In this document: one piece after another, positions 22,463 through 34,429 of the stretch
Layout of the letters: the number at the start of each line of letters is the position of its first letter
Numbering within the stretch: position 1 is the stretch's first letter
Origin: Ampullaceana balthica
Taxonomy: Eukaryota; Mollusca; Gastropoda; Lymnaeidae
Direction: 5' to 3'
Assembly (NCBI GenBank): GCA_944989445.1
Contig: CALYLW010000019.1
Location: 744,001-808,000, forward strand
Length of the DNA stretch: 64,000 nt
The notes under the pieces: generated by a model
What the model was told of the DNA's origin: nothing
Database searches by the model: none
The model's input: the letters and a program-made list of their open reading frames with translations, nothing else
Translations under genes and position numbers: made by a program

Positions 22463-25400
22463 GTATGAGTATAAAATAGACTATTGATTTAGAACTTCCA
22501 TTGATTGATTTCCTTGCCATTTTTTAACTTAAATGATAAATGAATGTATGCCGATAGTCACTCCATAGTATGCCTTATTTATTGGGCCATAGTCATAGTC
22601 CATAGTGAAAGTGTCAGTCAGCTCAGTGTCTGTCTGATCTGGACGTGGATATAATTAATATAATATAATGAGATAATTTAATTTTATAATTCAATTAAAC
22701 TACAACATAATTCCTAATTTATGAATTTAGCGTTAGCGATCTTTAATCCGTCATTATTTCGCAGTGCATGTTATAAGTTATATTATTATTAAACTTAATT
22801 CATTTTCTGATGCATTAATCATTTTATTTTTTAAGATAAACGAATATCTTTAGAAATGAAAATAAAGGTTTGTATTGAGAATCGACGGTGGTTTTTATAT
22901 ATTTAAATAAAAAATTAGTATTCTTTTAAACGTTTGTTGTTGCTTTGTTACCAGTAAGATACGTGACTGTGACACTAACACGCGCGTGACGATGAAATCA
23001 AATCATTTTCTTAATATTCCAGTACATGTATATAATGTTATTAATATACACGTCATCACTTTTGTAGGTCGAATTCTGATAAGGAATGATTTTAAAAAAA
23101 ATTAGCTTAGACTTAGTTGCCGGCCGAGGTCTAACACAGACCACAGCGTGCTGTGATCAACGGTCAAGGCCGCAATATTTTTATTTATATTATTACAAGA
23201 CTGGGGAAATTCGAGAGCGTTCTGATAGTAACATACCCTGCACGTCAAAAGCATTAAACTTAAAATTACCATATTGATTTTTTTTTAATTCGCTGATTCG
23301 ACGGCATTGCAAACGCTAGTGGCTGTGACCCGCGACATGGGACTAGGCGAGGCGTAAACTTTGTCCTTTTAGCGCATGGGCAGGCAATTATAAACTGGTA
23401 ACTTATTTTTAATTAAATGGAATCGAAACATGACAGACGTAATCAAAGTCCTTTACTTCGGCATAAATATATATATATATAAATTTCAGATTAGTCATAA
23501 CTTTTCCCGACTTTCAAGGCAGAGAATTTTTTGTAAGAATTCCTGACTTTTTCCCGTTTTCCTGAGTGGGAACCATGGTTATATTTCAATTTTAAACGGT
23601 CCTTAAAAACGAACGGTCATTACAACCTTAGGAAATAGTGAAGAAATATTAGGGTTCCGATTCGATTCCGATTAATCGTCCCATCACTAATTAACGCTAA
23701 CTAATTAATCATGTACATAAAGAAATTTCAAGCACATTTTAATGTTTTGCCGCCATATTGGTTTTCGTTTTAACTCGATCATAGGTTATCTCGACGCCAT
23801 TTTTCATACCACAACGCCGTCGACTTAACCGGTTTCGACTGTGGTATCAAACAGTTCCCTCATGTTGCCCTGGTGAGCTGCATCTTCTGCTTCTTTAGCA
23901 AGTTTATCAACAAATTTCTTTTTGTCCTTCTTGATGCTTTTCTTAACTTCCTTATTTGCATCTGCACATTCTTTCCCGGGACTTGGTTTTCTGCGCTCGT
24001 GTGCGACTGTTGTACATTTCTAACTTCATTGTGGAGTACAAATATTCACAGCAGTAGGTTGTACCGAAAATGGATATAAATCGGAAATTAGCTTTCTTAA
24101 GTTGAGGATATTTTACTTCTGGCAAAAGCTTCCAGAAATGAATCACAGGTAGTGACTTGTGTAACATCGCCAAACCCTAATCTCCTAGCAATATTCCACG
24201 CGATGGCATAACTTGCCCCAGTTTAGGTGACACCTTCTTTGCTGAGACTGAAAGGAGAAAGTTCTGTCTGCTACTGATACATTCCAGACTTTAACTCACC
24301 AAGCTTGTTTTTAAAAATTCTGATTGCAGTGGAGACTGTGATGCAAATTCTTAATGACTTTTTTCATTTTTTATAGTGCCGCTTCAAATTTCGAGCTGTG
24401 TAATTTGTTAGCGGTGTTTGGCAGATGAGACAAATTGGCTTATTGTCTCTATCGATTTTTAAATGCAAAGTCCTTTTTCCAATCTGGTATAAAACTTCTA
24501 TTTTCGTTTCCTGCAACTTGTTCCATATTTGATTAAAACTTTCAATCTCTCCCTGTTAAAACTGTTAAAATTTAAATAAATCCACATTATTTTAAATCCT
24601 TATTAGTCCAGATTTTATTTAAACTTTTATTTATTTTTCATACTATATATTTCCAAATGAAATTTATAATTTCAAAAACGGTTCACAAAGTGAACACAAA
24701 AGAGCCGCATGCGGCTCACAAGCCACAGTTTGGCCACCATTTACAGACAGATAAAATCTATATAAATTCAATTTACTCAAAATAATATGTGTGCATTCTA
24801 AAAGTGTAATTATATTTTGGAAAAAAAGGTATTTTCTACATGGGGCTTGTAACAAAGGTGACAGCTGTCTTTACAACCATGACCGGTCAAGAGCTGTACC
24901 CATGGACACCATTTGTAGATATTACCAGTATGGACAGTGTGCATATGGAGACAAATGCAGGTTTGTTTTAAAAATTTTTAAATGTAATTGTCATTTATGA
25001 GAATGCTATATATTAGCCAGTAGGAGATTAGAAATAGATTCCTCATTATATTCTTAATTACTCCATGTTTATATTTCTAACAAAAATTGTACGATCCAGA
25101 TAATGATTTATGAAGTTTAAATTTTATATAATGGGAAAAAACTTGAAATTTTCAAAACTGAAAGTTAAGTTCTAGCTCAGGGTGCCAAAAAGTTTAATCC
25201 AACCTAGACCGTTTACTAGTCCTAGTATATTAATAATTTATCTCAGAAAATGAATGCTTGCTGATTAAAAAATCAAAATAAATCAAAAGGTTTATATTAT
25301 GACATAGACTGCAATCACTAAGTTGTAATTTATGGATAAAATTTTGAATAATATGAAGGATTAATTTGTTTGGTTCTTCATATTTTTCATGAAAAATTTG

Positions 25401-28400
25401 AAATACATGTACAGTCGAAACCGGTTAAGTCGACGGCGTTGGGGTATGAAAAATGGCGTCGAGATAACCGATGATCGAGTTAAAACGAAAACCAATATGG
25501 CGGCAAAATATTAACATGTGCTTGAAATTTCTTCATGTACATGATTAATTAGTTAGCGTTAATTAGTGATGGGACGATTAATCGGAATCATATCGGAACC
25601 CTAATATTTTAAAATATAAATATAACCATGGTTCCCACTCAGGAAAATGGGAAAAAGTCGGGAATTCTTTAAACAAATTTTCTCCACCTTGAAAGTCGGG
25701 AAAAGTTATGACAAATCGGGAATTTTGATATATATATATATATTTATGCCAAAGTAAAGGACTTTGATTACGTCTGTCATGTTTTGATTCCATTTAATAA
25801 AAAAAAAGTTAACATTTTATATTTGTCTGCGCATGCGTTAAAAGGTCAAACTTTTTGCCTCGCCTCGTCCCATGCCACGTGTGGCATGGCATGTCACAGC
25901 CGCTCGCGTTTGCCGTCGAATCAGCAAATTTAATCAATATGATAATTTTAAGTTTAATGCTTTTGGACGTGCAGGATATTTTGTTACTATCAGAACGCTC
26001 TCGAATTTCCTCAGTCAATCAAACTATAAATAAAACTATTGCGACCATGACTGTTGATCACAGCACGCTGTGGGCTGTGTGTTAGACCTCGGCCGGCAAC
26101 TAAGTCTAAGCGAATTTTTAAAAAAATCATTCCTTATAATTCGACCTCCAAAAGTGATGACGTGTATATTAATAATATTATATACATGTACTGGAATATT
26201 AAGAAAATGATTGATTTCATCGTCACGCGCGTGTTAGTCATAGTCAAGTATCTTACTGGTAACAAAGCAACAACAAACTTTTAAAAGAATAATAATTTTT
26301 TATTTAATTATATAGAAACCACCGTCGATTCTCGTTACAAACCTTTATTTTCATTTCTAAAGATATTCGTTTATCTTAAATAATAAAATGATTAATGCAT
26401 CAGATAATGAATTAAGTTTAATAATAATATAACATGCACTGTGAAATAACGACGATTAATGAGCTCTAACGCGATTTTCCAATACCTCGGGTGAATACAT
26501 ACTCCATGGATACACGTCCAACTAATAATTCACACACGCAAAATACAATAATTTTTATTGAAATCTCGTAGAATCACGCAATAGCCGGAAGTCTCGAAGA
26601 AAGCGAGATGTCAACACTGTTCTGAACTAACAATGCCAGAGTGCATTGCTAGGCGAACCGACGAGGATCGAGCTAACCAACGTTAAGTTGCAAATTTGTC
26701 CCTCTTTTGTGCTCGAGGTATTAGGTTTCGGCGACTTACAAAAATTGAATTAGCCGATGAGAAAATGCTAAGACAAAGAGAGAATTTGGCGGTTCCAATA
26801 AAAAACGTCTAATTAGTGGGGTGGTCGAGCTAACTGAGCTCGAGTTAAGTGGCTTCGACTGTAGTTGCAATTGCAATACGTATCTCTGGGGTTTTTCTGT
26901 TAGTTTAATGGTTCTGTTGTTTTTTTTACAAAGGTCCCATTGTGTTTTGGTGAACAAGTAAATAGGGTAACATTGCAACCCAATTAATTTAAACTTAGTT
27001 ATTAAACAACTTTCCTATTAAAATGTATAGTTAGTATTTGAAAACAAGATTTCTTACATTTCTTCAGGTACGATCATGTGAAACGTCAGAGCACCAAAGA
27101 TGAATCACCCGTAGAAGTGCATGCCCAGCCCACACAAAATGGAAGAGCTTTCCTGCTCCAAGACAAGGACAACAGAACTTCCAGTATGGTGACACTTAAG
27201 AAAGGTGGCAGCATTGATGAGCCAAAACTGAAGCTGACTGTCAGGGATGAGAAGTGGGTGCAGGCTAGAGACTTTGTGCCTGGACAGAAATACTACGGAG
27301 CAGGTAGGTCATCACTGGACTCAAATAATTATATTAAATTACATGAAAGGGTCACAATGCTAAGGTTTTATGTGTATTTCTCTATTATATTTTAGCTGAA
27401 ATAACACTAAAACGCCACTGTTTCTATGTATCTGTTAAGTAAATAAAATTTATGATTTAAAAAAAACAAAACGAATTACAGTAGATATGCTGTATCTATA
27501 AAGAATGTAAAGTGATGATTTATCTATCAAATTACAGTGAGCTATGCTGATGCAGTGCAGCCACATTCATTACCTCAACCAGCCATTGATAAACCACAGG
27601 TGCGCTGTGATCCAATGTTGCTTTGCCCGTACTTTGCCCATGGTGATTGCCAGTTTGAGAATTGCCCATATGTGCATGGAGATATATGTGATATGTGTGG
27701 GATGCCCAGGTTACATCCAACAGACCAACAACAGAGGGCACAGCATGAAAAGGTTTGTTTTTTGTTCCCATTGGTCCAAGTAATAACTCTTCATTTAAAA
27801 AAATAAGAAAAGCAATTGACATACTTTGCTGCTTCTTAAATTAAATTTGATTAAAACACAAAGAATTTATTCAAATTAACAATACATGCTATGATTTAAT
27901 GACTATAAGACTAAAGTAATATTTAAAAAAAAATTTTTTTTACAAACATTTTCTTGTGTGTCGTTAACATAAAACCTTGAATTGCTATAGGAGTGCCTGG
28001 CTCAACATGAAAAAGACATGGAACTGGCATTCACCATTCAAGCAAGTAAAGACAAAGAGTGTGGCATTTGTTTGGACAATATACTGGACAAGGACACCCA
28101 TGGCCAAAACAAACGTTTCGGTCTTCTTGAGAACTGCAACCACTGTTTTTGCCTGGACTGCATACGTCAATGGCGGAATAATAAAAGTGTAACCATAGAA
28201 ACTCACAGGTGTGTTTAAGAACTAATAATAACTACACTATAGGTACATTAGTGTTGCTCACTTGACAGAACCATCTGTAAATTGGATTCATGCCCTAGGA
28301 ACAATTTACTAAATGTCTAATGCTACGACTAGTCGTAACAATACGAAATAAGTTTACTGGCTAATATTACGACTAGTCGTAACAATACGAAATAAGTTTA

Positions 28401-31400
28401 CTGGCTAATGTTACGACTAGTCGTAACAATACGAAATAAGTTTACTGGCTAATGTTACGACTAGTCATAACACTAGCAACATCCAACAATTTATTTATTT
28501 CAAATATTTTCTGTGTGGTGGGTGGCGGGTTAATAAGCTATTTAAACATATTTTTCGCACATTTATTGAATTGAGTTTTACTATGAATATAGATTTTTGT
28601 TCTTACTCCTTAACAGGTCATGCCCCACCTGCAGAACTCATTCTGACTTTGTGACCCCAAGTAAATATTGGGTGGAATGTCCAGAGGAGAAAAAGAAACT
28701 CATTGATGCATACAAGCAAGCTCTTAGGTTTGTATTTATAGTTGTAGGACCTCTTACACCCCCCCCCCACCCCCCAAAAAAAACCCACTTTTCTTATTTT
28801 TCTTTCTTCTGCACAGCTAATTTTAAAATTTCTTCATAGATAAAAAAAAATATCCTTTGGTGGATCTTTAAACTGTACTCTTGTGTAAATTTTTATTTTC
28901 AAAATAGATTTTAATTTATCAAATCTTGAAATGGATCTAAATTAAAAGATCTAAAAACATAAGCAAAGTCTTTTTGGAAAATTTCTTTTGTCACTCTACG
29001 TAAAGACTACTTCTTGAATTTAGAGTTGAATCAAATATTATAATTACAAAAATTCTTTATGACACATTCATTATCTTTTTTAAATCAAAAAAATTTTCAT
29101 TTTGCTTGTTGCATACTAATTAATGAAGAATTTCATTAGTGTCCAAAACTATCTAAAAAATTTTTAAAATAATTGTCTGTATGATAGGGTATACTTGCAA
29201 TTCGTTGATCTTGTACCTATACCTTTTTTCCCTTGCCGCTTGCAGTGAACTGTTTAAAATGTCACACACAATAGAAGATATCAGACACATAGTTCAAGAT
29301 ACAGATTCTTTTCCCTTGCTGCATAAAGTCTTTGAAATGATTATTGATGAATGCACTATGGAGAGAGATATTTCTGTGTGTGAATATTTGTGTCAGCTCA
29401 AGATTGAGTTTGAAATTAGACTCTTGATGGCAGCCTGTTTACAATGGAAGAGATCAGTGCTAAAAAATTATTGAGTTACAAATTACACATTTTGAGATAA
29501 CGAGTTTTAATTTATTTGTCTCTTTGATTATTTTAATTTTTTATTCTTTGAAAAAATTGGACCTAACAACATTATATTTTTTTCAACTTTATACAGTAAA
29601 TTGGTCTAAACAAGATGTTAATTGTTCACTGTTTAGATTGAATTTTACAAAAATGTGACTTAAGTAATTTTAGCACTTAGGTCTTCAATTGAACTTTTAT
29701 TAATATGAATTTCATTTTATTTTTTGCTACTTGCATAATTTGGCATAAATTAAATTGGCATAATTTTTCCCTTACCAACTTTGTTTTTATTTTGAACTAG
29801 CGTACCCATTCGTGCGTTGCAACAATTTCAGAAGAAAGAAAATTCAATGAAACTCGTTAAGATAACGGTTAATTTGCATAGTGTCATCTGTATAGATATA
29901 TTGTTAAAAATGAATGTATGTCTGATTGTCCTCTAAGCCTTAACACACCTTTCATCATTTGGAAATTTTGGGTACATGAAATAAATCGGGCACAAGGCTT
30001 AATCTGTGCAATGCGTAAAGTTGTGTAAAACAACTGGAATTTTTAATCTTGATAATAATGGATACATTATATTTGTTATTATCCGCCACATTTGGTCAAG
30101 ATCCATCAATTTTCCCAGTAGCTAATGCTTAAACAATTTTTATATAATTTATGTAAGTAAGAAATGACATTGAGGGCCCCGGACCCAGTCGGTGCAAGAT
30201 TTGAATTTTGAAATACCTGTTAATTTCAATCTAGATGATAATACATAATTTTGTCATTATTTTTAAAGATCATGTAAAATCATAAAAGGAATAAGGTCAA
30301 GATCCATTAATTTTCTCAGTATTTTAAGCTTAAACTATTTTTATATAGCTAATATAAGGAAAAAAATCACATTTAGAGGCCCCAGGCCCATTTGGTGTTA
30401 GATGTAAATTTCAGAATGCTGTTCATTTTAATTCAATTTCATCATGGATCTATTTCTCAAGATCGTTAAAATGGAATTGGAAATAATATCTTGAACATAT
30501 ACAAAAAAGAGACATTTTGGGCGCCAGGTCCCGAAGAAATGGACATTAAAAGTTCAGTGCCCTTTAGTATTTTATATGGGCTACCAAGTTTGTGTCTCCA
30601 AAATTTGGTTAAGATCATTCATAGACTCAGTAGGAAAGGCATAAACAAATTTTTATATAACTCATATAACAAAAAATGACATTAATGCCCATTTAGTGCA
30701 AGATATAAAGCTCAACACAGCTGTTCATTTCAATCAGTTTCATAATGGATATATTGATCTATATTTCTCAAGATCATCAGTAATTGAATGGGGCATACAA
30801 TCTTAAACGTTAATGAAAAAAAGACATTTTGGGCCCCCAGCCCCGAAACGAATGGATATTAAGATATCATTGCCAAATAGTATTTCAATTTTGGCTACCA
30901 AGTTGTTTTATACAAAGTTTAGTTAAGATCCATTAATTTACCAATAGCCAACGCATAAACTAATTTTTATAAAGCTCATATAAGAAAAAATGACATTATG
31001 GGCCCCCAGCGCCCCAACAGTGATAAATTTTGAAAACAAAGTTGCCAGTTACCATCCCGGGAGCGTACTCAAAAGTTTCATGGTGATCGAATGAATGGTT
31101 TAGTCAGCTGTAAAGGACAAACATACATACTTTGATTTTTATATATATAGATAACTGTTTATTACAATACTAACATAAAGCTTATGGGAAGTTGGAATTC
31201 TCACTATATATACAAAGTGCACAAATGTTTGTGTGTTTGTTAATATGGCATCCGTCTGTAAAATGGTGATATCAGTGTAGACTTAAACAGAAAAAATTAC
31301 AAGGCACAGAATTTTTCTTAAGGAGAATAAGTTTGGTTCTTTTTACAATAAATCACTTCTATATTCACATATGGATAACCTGAGGGAACATTATTTGTGG

Positions 31401-33045
31401 TCATACAACTTGGTACCAGAAGCGACGAGAGTTGCCAGAATTATTATAGGACAATTGTACAGGTCGTGGTTTGCATTCAGAATCCCCACACCCCATGTTA
31501 AATTGTTAAATCAGAGGACATCCCAGTCCCATCCACCCAACCAGTTCACAAATTGCTTTGGGGCTATCTCCTCCAACAGAAGTGTTTGAAATGTTTGCCA
31601 AACAGCATTGGTTTGATGCTTTGGTCCTGCCATTGAACAAGAAAGGGTAGACAATTATCTAAAATTTGATCCCAAGAGGAGTTATGTCATGAGTTATCTG
31701 GGTCAGGATATCCCAAAATCTGTTATTTATCATAAAACTATAACCCAAGATTATCTCTCTAAGATAACCCAAGATTATCTCTCTAAGATAATCCAAGATT
31801 ATCACTCTAAGCTAAACGACTCATCTGATTCTAAAGAAAACACAAAAAGTATAATATAATACCTATACACATTTTAATATAGTTTATGTGGTAATACTTC
31901 AACTTTCATAAATGATTTTTAAAATTAATTTGGCCTCTTTCTACTCTAACAATGAAAAGCTCAGTAAACTAATTGATCTCATCTACGTAATTAATGAAAT
32001 AAAATTTTAGACATTATCTCCTCTTGAATATCTTTTCCCGAGTCCTGTAAATTTTAAGGAAACTTTTAAAAAATGGCGATTCACTGGAAGCTAAAAGATG
32101 TCTATAGATACTTTAGGAAATAATTTAAATTATTAAATAGATCTATAACTAATTTCCTAAATATGATAATCTGATACAATAAACAGTGAAAAATTGTTTA
32201 ACACGAAATTGTGGGGACTGAATAATTGTTTCGTGCTAATGAATTTTGTGTTAAAGGGTATTATAAAAGACATACTAATTTGTCAGGACCATTTTATTTC
32301 CTGTTAACCGATATTCTTTCTTAAGCATTTTCACGTTAAATATATGTCACTGTAAAGAGTTTACTTTATTGCAAATTATTTGTGTTTAACTTTTAAACGA
32401 TATAATAAAATAGTCAAAATTAAATCTTATCAACTTGGGAATATTGATTTGTACAAAGGAAATAAGTTCATTGTAAATATAATTGTATAACTAAAAAATT
32501 ACCTAATATTAAATGAATGATTGAATGCAAAGTTTTATTTTATTCATAAGGTATTCATGAAATTTGGTTAATTAAAATTATAAACATCAGGTTTATCTTG
32601 CTCTTCTTGTGTAGCTCTGAGCTTTGCAGCAGTTAATAAATGAATTGTTTTAACTTTTGTCTCTTTCTTATTCTTCTTGTTATTCAGCTCTAAGCCATGC
32701 AGTTACTTCAAGGAGGGTAAAGGTGAATGTCCGTTCAACTCCAGGTGCTTCTACAGACATGCTCTCCCAGACGGCAGTCTCGTGACTGGGAACATCGTCC
32801 AGCGTCGCCGGAGGACCAACGCAGACGGGGAGAACGTGATCGAGGACGGATTTTCACTCTGGGACTTTGTGGAGAGGAGGGAGCAGGGTGGTGGGCACTC
32901 ATTGCAGGATGAACTTTCCATGGTGTTGAATAGCCTCTTAAATTCAGAGTCAGATGAAGACGACAATAACAACAGCTTGTTACATCTGCAGTACAACTTT
33001 ACACTCACGGACTCGGATACGGATTCAGACAGTGATTTTGTATGA
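22383..33045 (+). CDS. MKRN: Makorin-type RING E3 ubiquitin ligase (seven coding exons)
   Basis: Coding exons 22383-22462, 24829-24960, 27068-27303, 27538-27752, 27991-28208, 28617-28727 and 32688-33045 join in phase with GT-AG introns to 1350 nt, 449 residues. Order: CCCH finger 1 (C26, C34, C40, H44); CCCH 2 (C56, C64, C70, H74); CCCH 3 (C179, C187, C192, H196); makorin Cys-His segment (C200-H227); C3HC4 RING (C245, C248, C270, H272, C275, C278, C296, C299); CCCH 4 (C335, C345, C351, H355); then an acidic Ser/Asp-rich tail. This arrangement is diagnostic of makorins, which bind RNA through CCCH fingers and transfer ubiquitin through the RING. Length lies between vertebrate MKRN2 and MKRN1. 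Start: AATAATGG is a good context. The intron 1 acceptor is purine-rich and weak, but both fingers it completes are perfect. Whether it is orthologous to MKRN1 or MKRN2 is not resolved. Confidence 0.96.
22727..23841 (-). mobile_element. pogo-like element, truncated copy in makorin intron 1
   Basis: Reverse-complement homology to 25412-26861 along most of its length. It ends at 23841 with GGTTTCGACTG, the inverted terminus. The outermost 83 nt of the shared end differ from the other copy at two positions, with larger differences inside. The other terminus is missing (homology stops near 22727). No transposase is encoded. Confidence 0.85.
23850..24740 (-). pseudogene. hAT transposase remnant (BED finger and C-terminal dimerisation region)
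   Basis: On the minus strand, near 24380-24470, there is a BED-type finger (DNKPICLICQTPLTNYTARN, then LKRHYKK). Near 23980-24173 there is the hAT C-terminus (FWKLLPEVKYPQLKKANFRF, then FGTTYCCEYLYSTMK), with little of the catalytic core between. GAGCCGCATGCGGCTC and GGCCAAACTGTGGCTTGTGA near 24700-24745 look like a hAT end. It is an internally deleted, inactive copy in intron 1. Confidence 0.75.
24829..24960 (+). CDS. MKRN: Makorin exon 2 (CCCH fingers 1 and 2)
   Basis: 132 nt, phase 2 at both ends. Encodes YFLHGACNKGDSCLYNHD and ICRYYQYGQCAYGDKC. Because it is a multiple of three, skipping or circularising it keeps the frame but removes most of both fingers. It lies between two inverted copies of a pogo-like element (22727-23841 and 25412-26861). 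The acceptor TTTTGGAAAAAAAG|G is unusually purine-rich. Confidence 0.9.
25412..26861 (+). mobile_element. pogo-like DNA transposon, 1450 bp, TA target duplication, intron 2
   Basis: Starts CAGTCGAAACCGGTTAAGTC and ends GAGTTAAGTGGCTTCGACTG, flanked by TA (25410-25411 and 26862-26863). End sequence and TA target fit pogo/Tigger elements. No transposase frame is visible, so it is non-autonomous. It is inverted relative to the intron 1 copy. Confidence 0.88.
27068..27303 (+). CDS. MKRN: Makorin exon 3 (linker)
   Basis: 236 nt. Completes finger 2 (YDH) and encodes the linker, ending DEKWVQARDFVPGQKYYGA. Acceptor TTTCTTCAG|G, donor GCAG|GTAGGT. Confidence 0.92.
27538..27752 (+). CDS. MKRN: Makorin exon 4 (CCCH finger 3 and Cys-His segment)
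   Basis: 215 nt, ending in phase 0. Encodes LLCPYFAHGDCQFENCPYVH (finger 3), then CDMCGMPRLHPTDQQQRAQH, the start of the makorin-specific Cys-His segment. Confidence 0.95.
27991..28208 (+). CDS. MKRN: Makorin exon 5 (rest of Cys-His segment, most of RING)
   Basis: 218 nt. ECLAQHEKDMELAF, then RING ligands in CGICLDNIL and NCNHCFCLDCIRQWR. Donor CACAG|GTGTGT. Confidence 0.96.
28318..28472. repeat. 44-bp tandem repeat with a palindromic core, makorin intron 5
   Basis: Three and a half units of 44 bp, each containing TTACGACTAGTCGTAA, a perfect 16-bp palindrome (first unit CTACG, last CATAA), followed by CAATACGAAATAAGTTTACT. Confidence 0.92.
28617..28727 (+). CDS. MKRN: Makorin exon 6 (end of RING)
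   Basis: 111 nt. SCPTCRTHSDFVTPSKYWVE holds the last RING pair (C296, C299). It ends CTCTTAG|GTTTGT in phase 2, and the same phase is accepted by both possible last exons. Confidence 0.95.
29246..29474 (+). CDS. MKRN: Candidate alternative last exon of makorin
   Basis: A strong acceptor (CCTTTTTTCCCTTGCCGCTTGCAG) precedes a frame that continues exactly in the phase left by exon 6. It encodes SELFKMSHTIEDIRHIVQDT... and ends in TGA at 29472-29474, about 76 residues. Used instead of exon 7, it would give a makorin that keeps fingers 1-3 and the RING but replaces finger 4 and the acidic tail with a mostly helical, Leu/Glu-rich segment. I do not recognise the segment. No AATAAA follows closely, so it could be a decoy or an exon of a rarely used isoform. 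Confidence 0.5.
29797..31151 (-). mobile_element. Non-autonomous Helitron, 1355 bp, makorin intron 6
   Basis: On the minus strand it starts TCTATATATATAAAAATCAA after an A (31151) and ends CGAATGGGTACGCTAG before a T (29797), as Helitrons do. The interior is built of several degenerate repeats of about 170-190 bp, each with a GGGCCCCCAG-like patch, a TTAAGATCCATTAATTT-like patch and AAGAAAAAATGACATT. No helicase or replication-initiator domain is present. Confidence 0.85.
31152..32687 (+). other. Remainder of makorin intron 6
   Basis: AT-rich intron. A 26-bp unit (ATAACCCAAGATTATCTCTC plus TAAG) is present about three times at 31738-31815. A frame at 31371-31589 and a neighbouring one (PTEVFEMFAKQHWFDALVL) look mildly protein-like but have no recognisable family; they may be decayed transposon sequence. 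Confidence 0.4.
32688..33045 (+). CDS. MKRN: Makorin exon 7 (CCCH finger 4 and acidic tail)
   Basis: 358 nt to TGA at 33043-33045. CSYFKEGKGECPFNSRCFYRH is finger 4, then GSLVTGNIVQRRRRT and a tail ending TDSDTDSDSDFV. Acceptor CTTGTTATTCAG|C. Confidence 0.95.
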
Positions 33046-33187
33046 TTTTGTTTCATTCCATTATGTCTTTTACCATGTGGTTTTTATTATTGTGTGAATT
33101 GAGGGGCCTTATCTCATGTTAGGAGTTGAGCATCAAAATTGTATAGTACTTTGTCAGTATTATGTATTGACACTGCTAGGGCAACAA

Positions 33188-33740
33188 TGGCTGGTGTGTT
33201 ATGTCATGGCACTGATGGGGCAACAATGGCTAGTGTGTTACGTCATGACACTGCTAGGGCAACAATGGCTAGTGTGTTATGTCATGGCACTGCTAGGGCA
33301 TCCATGGCTAGTGTATTATGTCATGGCACTGTTAGGGCATCCATGGCTAGTGTGTTATGTCATGGCACTGTTAGGACATCCATGGCTAGTGTGTTATGTC
33401 ATGGCACTGCTAGGGCATCCATGGCTAGTGTGTTATGTCATGACACTGATGGGGCATCCATGGCTAGTGTGTTACGTCATGACACTGATGGGGCATCCAT
33501 GGCTAGTGTATTATGTCATGACACTGATGGGGCATCCATGGCTAGTGTGCTACGTCATGACACTGATGGGGCAACAATGGCTAGTGTGTTATCTCATGAC
33601 ACTGATGGGGCATCCATGGCTAGTGTGTTATGTCATGGCACTGCTAAGGCATCCATGGCTAGTGTATTATGTCATGGCACTGTTAGGGCATCCATGGCTA
33701 GTGTATTATGTCATGGCACTGTTAGGGCATCCATGGCTAG
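33188..33740. repeat. 39-bp minisatellite just downstream of the makorin stop, about 14 copies
   Basis: Unit ATGGCTAGTGTGTTATGTCA plus TGGCACTGCTAGGGCATCC, with variants GATGGGG, GTTAGGG and CAACA. Thirteen codons per unit without a stop give two overlapping + frames of more than 200 residues. Nothing else supports a gene. It probably lies in the 3' UTR or just beyond it. Confidence 0.93.
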
Positions 33741-34104
33741 TGAACATAGATCTCACTGAAATGTTGTTTTAATTTAAAGCAAAGTTTCTTTCTGGTCCTC
33801 TTAATTGAAAGCATATTTACTAAAATTAGTAACTCAAACTTTCTGAATTGAGTTGCTAATGTTTGTTAGAGTCCCTCCTAAATTGTCCATAGTATCATTC
33901 ATAATTGTTTCATTGTTTTAAACAGCAGTATACTTAATATAAAAAGGCTCTTGTTCATGCTTAAAAGATTTTATTGTGACTAAAAAACAATGTGTCTTTC
34001 ATCTAGCTCAAATAATTATGTTGTGCAATATAGTACTGAAAAGAATGACCTACCCAGAAACTTCATGATCTTAATTTAAAGGGAGAACTCCTTTTGTTTT
34101 GAGC
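33741..34104. other. No gene seen
   Basis: AT-rich spacer, possibly 3' UTR of the makorin gene. No clear polyadenylation signal was recognised. Confidence 0.4.
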
Positions 34105-34429
34105 CAGGGGTTGGCGAACAGGGGTAAATTACCCCATTTGGGGTAAAGGGGGGATTCTGGGGGATAACGGAGACTATTTGGGGACATAAAATCCGCTAAA
34201 TATATTTAAAATTCGTCAGGTGTACGTGTACACTTGGAAGATAAGCCCTCTACTGAGCCGGTTTCATCTAGAAAATGCATTCTATAAATGCCAATAAATT
34301 TTTGCTACTCAGCTTGATAGATCACTGATGTCATTAGTAATGTGCAGCTCAAGGGAAATGTTTGCTACAAAGGTTTTCAAATAATTGAAGAGGAAATGTT
34401 TTGGCTCCTCTCCTATTGCAATGTGAAGG

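Noticed and set aside
33116..33772. Two + frames of 206 and 218 residues just after makorin
   Set aside because: Product of a 39-bp tandem repeat (13 codons); two frames are equally open and neither shows a fold or conserved motif.
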